From contig JAUVJM010000091.1 in assembly GCA_030596585.1 (NCBI GenBank), positions 1-5,261 on the forward strand: a DNA stretch of 5,261 nucleotides. The letters run 5' to 3'. How positions within the stretch are numbered: the first letter of the stretch is position 1; each line of letters begins with the position of its first letter. The DNA comes from a bacterium (GTDB taxonomy: Bacteria > NPL-UPA2 > JAUVJM01). Shown here one piece after another: positions 1 to 5,135 of this stretch. Below the pieces are notes generated by a model. It was not told the origin of the DNA, did no database searches, and was given only the letters and a program-made list of their open reading frames with translations. Made by a program: the position numbers and the translations under genes.

Positions 1-16
1 CCAAGGGATTACGATT

Positions 17-23
17 AAAGGAG
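17..23 (+). promoter_or_regulatory. mutL ribosome binding site
   Basis: AAAGGAG lies 9 bases before a TTG codon at 33. It decides the mutL start: the reading frame is open back to the window edge, but no ATG, GTG or TTG occurs in it between positions 3 and 33, and MutL proteins normally begin only a few residues before the conserved IxxLPxxVxxxIAAGE segment. Confidence 0.75.
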
Positions 24-32
24 TACCAACAG

Positions 33-1865
33 TTGAAAGCGGGATACGGTAAAATACAGATTCTTCCGGAGGAAGTGATAAACAAGATTGCAGCGGGCGA
101 GATTGTGGAGAGACCTGCTTCGGTGGTGAAGGAACTGGTTGAGAACTCCATTGATGCAGGAGCGACCCGCATTACTGTCGAGATAAAAAAAGGAGGAAGA
201 GACCTTATCAAGGTAACGGATAACGGTAAGGGTATGACCAGGGAAGATGCTCTCCTTTCTCTCGAAAGGCATTCCACAAGCAAAATCAGAACTGCCGAGG
301 AGATTGAGAACATAGATACTCTCGGCTTTCGCGGGGAAGCGCTTCCGAGCATAGCGGCTGTTTCGCGAATGGAACTGACCACACGCGCCACTGAGGCTGA
401 AGCCGGTGTGCGAATCAAGCTTGAAGGCAACAAGGTAAAAACGGTGAGAGAAACAGGCTGTCCCGTAGGCACTTCGGTCTCGGTGGAACAGCTTTTCTTC
501 AACACTCCGGCGCGGAGGAAGTTCCTTAAGACTATTCCCACGGAGATGGGACACATCATAAACACATTGAGCCAGGAAGCGCTGACGAGACGCGAAACTT
601 CTTTTGAATTGACCCACAACGGCAAACTAATACTCAAAGCCCCCGCAGGAACAAACCTGCTGGAACGCATACTTTATCTGTACGGGAACGATATGCGGGA
701 TAGCCTGATTCCGTTTGACGGTAAGAACGACTGGATTGAGGCCCGGGGCTTTTTGGCAAAACCGGAATATGCCCGCTCCGGCACCCAACTCATGGTTACC
801 TTCGTCAATAAACGCCCGGTGAGGTCAAAAATTCTGAGTCATGCTATCCTGGCAGGATACCGGCCGCTTCTCCCGCGGGACCGTTTTCCTGCAATTTTCC
901 TTTTCATCGAGATAAAGCCTGAACTGATTGACGTCAACATACATCCCCAGAAAAGCGAGGTGAAATTTCAGGAGACAAATGCGGTACACGATTTCGTTTC
1001 GCAACTCATAGGGGATAGTCTGGGAAAAGGAGAAACGGTTCCCGAACTCCTGCCCGGAACAGGTCTCGATGCAAAAAGGGAAAAGGGAATTAAAGAAGCC
1101 GTGGAGAAATATATGGCGGGTAAATCCCCCCTACCCCCCTTATCAAGGGACTGCAATCCCCCCTTTGATCCCCCCTTGATAAGGGGGGTAGGGGGGATAA
1201 AAGAAGGAGGGATTGCCCGATATGAGCAGACTACTCTGGGTGAAATGCCCGTTACCGGAGAAGGCACTGCCGAAAGAGAGAAAATCAGCGATTACGTGCC
1301 GATGGCACAATTACACAACACGTATATAGCCGCAGAGACAAGAGAATCAATAATACTCATTGACCAACATGCGGCACATGAGCGGATTCTATACGAACAG
1401 TTGGGGGAAGAGTTCAAGAAAACAAGAATTGCCTCCCAGCGCCTGCTGATACCCTTCTCTATCGAGCTAAGCCGTGCAGGAGCCGCACTTATCAGCGAAA
1501 AAACAGACGTCTTCAATTCAGCAGGCTTCGACGTGGAACACTTTGGAGAAAACAGCTTCACTCTCAGGGCAATTCCCGCCTCACTCAACCGCGCTGAACC
1601 ACGACGGTTATTTCTCGAGGTAGTGGATGATCTGCTGACTCTGGGAAAGATAAAAGAGCAGTCGGAATTCATGGATAAGATGATTACCGTAATGGCATGC
1701 CGCGGCGCAATAAAGGCAGGAGACAAACTGCAAGAAGATGAAATGAGGGGCCTCATTCAGAATCTCAGCAAGACGCAGTCGCCTTACTTCTGTCCTCACG
1801 GCAGACCGACCATTATCAGATTAACGCTGAGAGAACTTGAGAAAAGGTTCAAGCGCAGAAATTAG
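33..1865 (+). CDS. mutL: DNA mismatch repair protein MutL, endonuclease-type
   Basis: MutL couples mismatch recognition by MutS to strand incision. The 610-residue protein starts at TTG. Its N-terminal GHKL ATPase domain (about 1-330) shows the KELVENSIDAG motif (catalytic-type E34, Mg-binding-type N38), DNGKGM (63-68), GFRGEAL (98-104), FFNTPARRKFL (155-165) and DVNIHPQKSEVKF (300-312, with K307). A linker (about 331-420) follows, then the C-terminal dimerisation/nuclease domain. That domain has DQHA(X)2E(X)4E at 444-455, ACR at 555-557, CPHGRP at 587-592 and a terminal FKR (606-608). These are the metal-binding motifs of MutL proteins that nick DNA themselves, as in bacteria without MutH. 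QRLLIP (469-474) fits the QxxLxP sliding-clamp-binding motif. The linker is unusual in carrying a palindromic repeat, translated in frame as residues 364-389. Length is normal for the family. Identification is secure from the motifs; nuclease activity is inferred. Confidence 0.98.
   Translation: MKAGYGKIQILPEEVINKIAAGEIVERPASVVKELVENSIDAGATRITVEIKKGGRDLIKVTDNGKGMTREDALLSLERHSTSKIRTAEEIENIDTLGFRGEALPSIAAVSRMELTTRATEAEAGVRIKLEGNKVKTVRETGCPVGTSVSVEQLFFNTPARRKFLKTIPTEMGHIINTLSQEALTRRETSFELTHNGKLILKAPAGTNLLERILYLYGNDMRDSLIPFDGKNDWIEARGFLAKPEYARSGTQLMVTFVNKRPVRSKILSHAILAGYRPLLPRDRFPAIFLFIEIKPELIDVNIHPQKSEVKFQETNAVHDFVSQLIGDSLGKGETVPELLPGTGLDAKREKGIKEAVEKYMAGKSPLPPLSRDCNPPFDPPLIRGVGGIKEGGIARYEQTTLGEMPVTGEGTAEREKISDYVPMAQLHNTYIAAETRESIILIDQHAAHERILYEQLGEEFKKTRIASQRLLIPFSIELSRAGAALISEKTDVFNSAGFDVEHFGENSFTLRAIPASLNRAEPRRLFLEVVDDLLTLGKIKEQSEFMDKMITVMACRGAIKAGDKLQEDEMRGLIQNLSKTQSPYFCPHGRPTIIRLTLRELEKRFKRRN
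1124..1198. repeat. 75-base palindromic repeat inserted in frame within mutL
   Basis: Perfect 26-base inverted arms at 1124-1149 and 1173-1198 flank a 23-base centre. Arms and centre contain four C6 tracts (1126-1131, 1134-1139, 1158-1163, 1170-1175) and two G6 tracts (1183-1188, 1191-1196). ATCCCCCCT occurs three times (1124, 1156, 1168). The element is translated as a proline- and glycine-rich stretch beginning SPLPPLSRD and ending PPLIRGVGGI, in the MutL interdomain linker. Of the three + frames only this one lacks a stop; the other two meet TGA at 1166-1168 and 1177-1179. C6/AAGG palindromes of this style are familiar as dispersed intergenic repeats in several environmental bacterial lineages, so I read this as a small non-autonomous repeat that landed in a coding region. 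No transposase is present, and a target-site duplication is not clear. Confidence 0.9.
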
Positions 1866-1889
1866 CGGGTCAGGCATGCCTGACCCCTA
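1863..1889. repeat. Palindrome overlapping the mutL stop codon
   Basis: GGGTCAGGCATGCCTGACCC (1867-1886) is a perfect 20-base palindrome starting one base after the mutL stop. As RNA it folds into an 8-bp stem with a CAUG loop. If C1866 is bulged, the UAG stop (1863-1865) pairs with CUA (1887-1889) and lengthens the stem. No T-run follows on the + strand (the next bases are A-rich), so it is not a standard intrinsic terminator. It may be a dispersed repeat or an mRNA 3'-end stabilising stem. Confidence 0.8.
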
Positions 1890-1910
1890 CATCTGGAAAA
1901 AAAATAATCC

Positions 1911-1960
1911 TGTAGGAGACGGGCATGCTCGACAGAAGCAAAGCAAGCTTTGCAACTACA
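1911..1960. repeat. TGTAG...CTACA-bounded hairpin repeat
   Basis: TGTAG (1911-1915) and CTACA (1956-1960) bound a segment holding a 7-bp inverted repeat, GCAAAGC (1938-1944) and GCTTTGC (1947-1953). A nearby CCTACA (1886-1891) also pairs with TGTAGG (1911-1916), linking this segment to the palindrome at the mutL stop. It looks like part of the same mosaic of short dispersed repeats. No coding role is apparent. Confidence 0.5.
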
Positions 1961-2009
1961 ATCGGCTCATGTAAAAAGGAAATTCCTATACAATCAAGTT
2001 AGCGTGGTA

Positions 2010-2025
2010 GTAACCGTTGACGGTT
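2010..2025. repeat. AACCGT/ACGGTT palindrome, copy 1
   Basis: AACCGT (2012-2017) and ACGGTT (2020-2025) form a 6-bp inverted repeat around TG, preceded by GT. The same motif recurs at 2121-2138, so GTAACCGT is a direct repeat 111 bases apart. It could be a small repeat family or a pair of operator sites upstream of miaA; the sequence alone does not distinguish these. Confidence 0.55.
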
Positions 2026-2081
2026 CAGGTTCCACGGTTAAAGAGTGAACTCCGTTTATTCTTCAAGTAAGCAAAAGCGCA

Positions 2082-2101
2082 TCGAGAAGATAGGTTCTCG
2101 A
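2082..2101. repeat. TCGAGAA/TTCTCGA hairpin
   Basis: TCGAGAA (2082-2088) pairs with TTCTCGA (2095-2101) across a six-base GATAGG loop. The bases after it are A-rich without a T-run, so it does not look like an intrinsic terminator. It sits between the two AACCGT palindromes and is likely another component of the repeat mosaic in this gap. Confidence 0.5.
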
Positions 2102-2120
2102 CAAGCTCGAACAATAATAA

Positions 2121-2138
2121 GTAACCGTGAACGGTTAC
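2121..2138. repeat. AACCGT/ACGGTT palindrome, copy 2, just before miaA
   Basis: GTAACCGT (2121-2128) and ACGGTTAC (2131-2138) make a perfect 8-bp inverted repeat around GA. It ends 15 bases before the miaA ATG, so in a transcript it would form a hairpin immediately upstream of the start. A GTG at 2127, in frame with miaA, lies inside it. Confidence 0.65.
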
Positions 2139-2153
2139 GCATGGTATTATTCG

Positions 2154-3101
2154 ATGTCCAATGCCTTAATCGTTATTGTTGGTCCCACAGCAGTCGGTAA
2201 GACCGAAATCGGCCTCAGGCTCGCGGAGAGAATCGGTGCTGAGATTATCTCGGCCGACTCGCGGCAAGTCTACCGGTTCATGGACATAGGAACTGCGAAA
2301 CCGTCGCCCGAGGAGCGGCGCAGAATAACCCACCACATGATTGACGTAGTCAACCCCAACGAAGAGTATACCGTCGCCGACTACAAAAGCGAAGCTGAGA
2401 TAGCAATCAATTCGGTCATTCGAAAGGGGGAAATCCCTATTCTAACCGGCGGCTCCGGTCTGTATGTGCGCGCGGTAATTGACGGAATCTTCTCCGGTCC
2501 CGGCTCCAATCCGGAGATAAGAAAAAGGTTAGAGGCACAGGCAGAGAAAGCCGGATTAACGCCGCTGTATGACAAGCTCAGGCAGGTTGACCCCGCCGCT
2601 TCCTCTCGTATCCATCCCGGAGACAAAAGACGAATAGTAAGAGCACTGGAGGTATATGAGATTACGGGACGCCCCATTTCCGTACTTCAGGAGGAAGGGA
2701 AAGAAAAAAACGCGGACTTCAATCCTATCATGATTGGTTTGAACCGGCCGCGGGAGGAGTTGTACGGGAGAATTGACGAACGCGTTGAGAAAATCTTCCA
2801 GCAGGGTTTTGTCGAAGAGGTGAAAACACTGCTCGAGAAAGGATACGGGAAAAACCTTATTTCCATGGAGGCGCTCGGATACCGGGAAGTGGTTCAGTTT
2901 CTGGAAGGGAAGACGGATATAGAACAGACGAAGAGTAAAATCAAACTGGACACGCATCATTACGCAAGAAGACAATTGACCTGGTTCCGGAAAGACAAGA
3001 GAATCACCTGGTTCGATTTGCAAAACGAGGAGAAACCTGAGGAAACAGTGGAGACCATCTGCGGGCTTCTGGGGAAAACTTCAAGAAAGCCTCATAAATG
3101 A
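2154..3101 (+). CDS. miaA: tRNA dimethylallyltransferase MiaA
   Basis: MiaA transfers the dimethylallyl group from DMAPP to N6 of A37 in tRNAs that read codons starting with U, the first step towards ms2i6A. From ATG 2154 the product has 315 residues, the usual family length. It shows the P-loop GPTAVGKT (10-17), ADSRQVY with D35 as the expected general base (34-40), DIGTAKP (44-50), LTGGSGLY (97-104), HPGDKRRIVRALE (154-166), MEALGYRE (238-245) and HYARRQLTWFR (269-279). The ATG gives the canonical beginning, with the first beta strand running straight into the P-loop. An in-frame GTG at 2127 would add nine residues encoded by a palindromic repeat and is less likely. Neither start has a recognisable Shine-Dalgarno sequence, so translation may be weak, leaderless or coupled. 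In gammaproteobacteria mutL lies upstream as here and hfq lies downstream; here hfq is absent from that position. Confidence 0.96.
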   Translation: MSNALIVIVGPTAVGKTEIGLRLAERIGAEIISADSRQVYRFMDIGTAKPSPEERRRITHHMIDVVNPNEEYTVADYKSEAEIAINSVIRKGEIPILTGGSGLYVRAVIDGIFSGPGSNPEIRKRLEAQAEKAGLTPLYDKLRQVDPAASSRIHPGDKRRIVRALEVYEITGRPISVLQEEGKEKNADFNPIMIGLNRPREELYGRIDERVEKIFQQGFVEEVKTLLEKGYGKNLISMEALGYREVVQFLEGKTDIEQTKSKIKLDTHHYARRQLTWFRKDKRITWFDLQNEEKPEETVETICGLLGKTSRKPHK

Positions 3102-3129
3102 GGCAACTACTGCGTTATAACATCAATTC

Positions 3130-3224
3130 TTGTCATTCCCCGACTTGATCCCCCGATCAAGTCGGAGGACGGAATCCAGAACCCACAGTTACAGTCTGGA
3201 TTCCCGCTTTCGCGGGAATGACAA
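3130..3224. repeat. Composite palindromic repeat between miaA and hflX
   Basis: Nested inverted repeats fill this gap. The outer arms are TTGTCATTCCC (3130-3140) and GGGAATGACAA (3214-3224). A left internal hairpin has an 11-bp stem (3140-3150 with 3155-3165) and a CCCC loop. A second pair is GGAATCCAGA (3171-3180) with TCTGGATTCC (3195-3204). A right hairpin pairs ATTCCCGC (3200-3207) with GCGGGAAT (3212-3219). Pairings two and four overlap, so alternative folds exist. GTCATTCCCGC...GCGGGAAT is a common dispersed repeat style in proteobacteria and relatives; the right hairpin matches the ATTCCC-N8-GGGAAT pattern of the neisserial dRS3 repeat. There is no T-run, so terminator activity is doubtful. 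Confidence 0.85.
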
Positions 3225-3229
3225 AAGGT

Positions 3230-3235
3230 GGGGAG
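3230..3235 (+). promoter_or_regulatory. hflX ribosome binding site
   Basis: GGGGAG ends seven bases before TTG 3243. This favours TTG over the in-frame GTG at 3228, which has only repeat sequence at the expected Shine-Dalgarno position. The site begins just six bases after the end of the upstream palindromic repeat. Confidence 0.65.
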
Positions 3236-3242
3236 AAATATC

Positions 3243-4586
3243 TTGAAAGAATACGCTATTTTGGTAAGCTTCATCCCTGCCGGCTTTTCGCGCGAGGAAC
3301 ATGCAGGAGCACGCCCCGGAACATCCCTGATACCGGCCCTGCCGCAGAAAATGCCGGAAAGCAAACCCTTCGCACTCTGGTCGTCTGAAGAATGCCTGCG
3401 CGAGCTGGAACAATTAGCAAAAACTGCCGGGGCGCAGTCAATAGGGAATCTTTCCATAAGGCAGAAAAGGACAAGTCCTCACTTTTATGTCGGCCGGGGC
3501 AAAGCAGAGGAAATAGCAGCATTAGCTTCAGGTTCCGAAGCGAACCTCATCATCTTCGACTGCGACCTTTCCCCTGCCCAACAGCGAAATCTCGAGGAAA
3601 TCTGCGGAACAAAGGTCATTGACAGAACCCAATTGATACTGGACATTTTCGCAAAACGCGCAAGGACAAGCGAGGGAAAACTGCAGGTAGAACTTGCTCA
3701 ACTCATGTACCTGCTCCCAAGGCTCACAGGCAAAGGCATCGAATTATCAAGACTCGCCGGAGGAATCGGAATAAGGGGACCCGGCGAAAGGAAACTCGAA
3801 GTTGACAGAAGAAAAATCCGCAGGCGGATAACAAAACTCAAAGAAGAAATCAAAGAGGTTCGCAAACATCGCGCCGTCCAGAGAAAGGGCAGGCAGAGAA
3901 TTGCCTCGATTGCACTTGTCGGCTACACTAATTCAGGGAAGTCAACGCTCCTGAACAGCCTGACGGGAGCAAAAATAGCAGTTGGGGACAAACTCTTCTC
4001 AACACTTGACCCGACAGCGCGCAAGGTGAAACTGTCCGGAAACACATCCGCGGTTATCATTGACACTGTGGGCTTCATAAGAGAACTTCCCCATCATCTG
4101 ATAGCCGCTTTCAAGGCAACCCTTGAGGAGGTAAGCTTAGCTGACATTCTATTGCACATAATCGATGCAAACCACCCGAGACGCAGGGAGCACCGGGACG
4201 TTGTCCTGAAGGTAGTCAGGGAACTGGGCGCTGAAAAAACGCCGGTGATAACCGTGCTCAACAAGATAGATAAGCTGGCACAGGAAGAAAAAGAGCGCCT
4301 GTCCGTAGAGTTCCCGGGCTGCGCGGCTATTTCAGCGCTCCACGGTGAAGATTTTGAGGATTTGATAGCACTTCTTTCCAAACATCTGCGCGGAGAGCGG
4401 GAGAAAGTAAAACTCAGAATCCCCCAGGGAAAAGCCGATATCATCGCCCTGCTTCACAGTAAGGGACACGTCCTCAACGAGAAGTATACATCCAGGGAAG
4501 TAATTATGGATGTTGAAGTGAACGGGAAACTGCGCGCCGCAGTTAAGGAATTCATACACGGGACTGGAGCGATGAGACCTTTATAG
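3243..4586 (+). CDS. hflX: GTPase HflX
   Basis: HflX is a ribosome-associated GTPase that splits stalled or hibernating ribosomes, especially during heat stress. From TTG 3243 the product has 447 residues and opens with MKEYAILV, matching the usual first beta strand. The HflX N-terminal domain shows YVGRGKAEEI (82-91), RTQLILDIFAKRA (128-140) and GGIGIRGPGERKLEVDRR (173-190), followed by a charged helical region (about 190-217). The G domain has G1 GYTNSGKST (227-235), a G2 region STLDPTARK (253-261), G3 DTVGF (274-278), G4 NKID (340-343) and G5 SAL (364-366). A C-terminal domain follows (about 388-447). Residues 11-45 are rich in proline, alanine and glycine and look longer than the usual link between the first strand and helix. 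An alternative GTG start at 3228 would add five residues. It probably forms an operon with greA 12 bases downstream. Confidence 0.96.
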   Translation: MKEYAILVSFIPAGFSREEHAGARPGTSLIPALPQKMPESKPFALWSSEECLRELEQLAKTAGAQSIGNLSIRQKRTSPHFYVGRGKAEEIAALASGSEANLIIFDCDLSPAQQRNLEEICGTKVIDRTQLILDIFAKRARTSEGKLQVELAQLMYLLPRLTGKGIELSRLAGGIGIRGPGERKLEVDRRKIRRRITKLKEEIKEVRKHRAVQRKGRQRIASIALVGYTNSGKSTLLNSLTGAKIAVGDKLFSTLDPTARKVKLSGNTSAVIIDTVGFIRELPHHLIAAFKATLEEVSLADILLHIIDANHPRRREHRDVVLKVVRELGAEKTPVITVLNKIDKLAQEEKERLSVEFPGCAAISALHGEDFEDLIALLSKHLRGEREKVKLRIPQGKADIIALLHSKGHVLNEKYTSREVIMDVEVNGKLRAAVKEFIHGTGAMRPL

Positions 4587-4587
4587 T

Positions 4588-4595
4588 GGAGGTGG
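4588..4595 (+). promoter_or_regulatory. greA ribosome binding site
   Basis: GGAGGTGG is a near-consensus Shine-Dalgarno sequence with GGAGG six bases before the greA ATG. It starts two bases after the hflX stop, so ribosomes ending hflX could reinitiate at greA. Confidence 0.85.
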
Positions 4596-4598
4596 AAG

Positions 4599-5075
4599 AT
4601 GGACAGCCAAGATATATATTTAACCCGCGAAGGTTATGAAAAGTTGAGAGAGCAGTTAGAGTATTTAAAGACCGTTCGCCGGAGAGAAATTTCCAAAGAG
4701 ATCGGTAAAGCTATAGCCCATGGTGATATAAGTGAAAATGCCGAGTATGACGCGGCGAAAGAAGCCCAAGGCTTAAATGAGACAAGAATCGCTGAATTAG
4801 AAAATAAACTCGGTCGTGGCCAAATCTATGACGACGAAAATATCCCCGCAGATAAGGTGTATATTGGCGCAAAAGTTTTGCTTAGAGACCTAAATTCAGG
4901 GGAAGAACTTCGATATACTCTCGTTTCAGAACCGGAGACAGATTACAAACAGGGTCAGGTTTCTATTAATTCTCCGGTAGGCAGGGGTTTGCTAGGGCAT
5001 AAGGAAAACGAGTCAATTGAGATCAAAGTTCCTGCAGGAACCCTAAAGTACAAGATATTGAGAATATCGAGATGA
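4599..5075 (+). CDS. greA: Transcription elongation factor GreA
   Basis: GreA enters the secondary channel of backtracked RNA polymerase and stimulates cleavage of the transcript 3' end, restoring elongation. The 158-residue length is typical. The N-terminal coiled-coil domain (about 1-75) carries the acidic tip within HGDISENAEYDAAKE (41-55); D43 and E46 match the family's catalytic tip acids. The C-terminal FKBP-like domain (about 80-158) contains IGAKVLL (89-95) and SPVGRGLLG (125-133). The tip rules out a Gre-like inhibitor lacking the acidic residues. The gene begins with ATG behind a strong Shine-Dalgarno, 12 bases after hflX, suggesting co-transcription. It appears lower in G+C than hflX: about 43% over 4621-4800 by hand count. 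Confidence 0.97.
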   Translation: MDSQDIYLTREGYEKLREQLEYLKTVRRREISKEIGKAIAHGDISENAEYDAAKEAQGLNETRIAELENKLGRGQIYDDENIPADKVYIGAKVLLRDLNSGEELRYTLVSEPETDYKQGQVSINSPVGRGLLGHKENESIEIKVPAGTLKYKILRISR

Positions 5076-5122
5076 TAGAGGGAATTTCACCTCATATGAC
5101 TCGTTAATTTCCAAATTGATTG

Positions 5123-5129
5123 AGGAGAG
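5123..5129 (+). promoter_or_regulatory. Transporter ribosome binding site
   Basis: AGGAGAG, with GGAG at 5124-5127, lies eight bases before ATG 5136 and supports that start. The 60-base gap after greA shows no convincing terminator or promoter. Confidence 0.7.
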
Positions 5130-5135
5130 TAAAGT

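Noticed and set aside
1..18. Possible 3' end of an upstream gene (codons ending Asp-Tyr-Asp, then TAA at 16-18), or in another frame ending with TAA at 50-52
   Set aside because: Too few codons to recognise a product, and two frames are equally possible.
1121..1201. TAAA/TAAA flanks of the mutL repeat as a target-site duplication
   Set aside because: The flanks are short and AT-rich, and a 73-base element plus a 4-base duplication would total 77 bases and break the mutL frame.
968..1267. Minus-strand ORF across the mutL repeat
   Set aside because: It is antisense to conserved MutL sequence, and its openness comes from the C/G-rich palindrome.
1867..1886. Intrinsic terminator after mutL
   Set aside because: A stable stem is present but no T-run follows on the + strand; the A-run at 1897-1904 is the wrong base and is not positioned as a terminator for the minus strand.
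1925..2002. A 25-codon ORF, ATG at 1925, with AGGAG six bases upstream
   Set aside because: It is built largely from the TGTAG...CTACA repeat and hairpin, and the product has no recognisable feature. The AGGAG match is probably chance, though ribosome profiling could test it.
2017..2044. Promoter-like TTGACG, 16-base spacer, TAAAGA
   Set aside because: The -35 lies inside the AACCGT palindrome and the -10 matches only three of six consensus positions.
2127..2153. Upstream GTG start adding nine residues to MiaA
   Set aside because: It lies within a palindromic repeat, has no Shine-Dalgarno, and the extra residues are not part of the usual MiaA N-terminus.
5054..5068. GATATT-GAG-AATATC inverted repeat at the end of greA
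   Set aside because: It is short and AT-rich, lies inside conserved coding sequence, and is not followed by a T-run. Chance is the simplest explanation.
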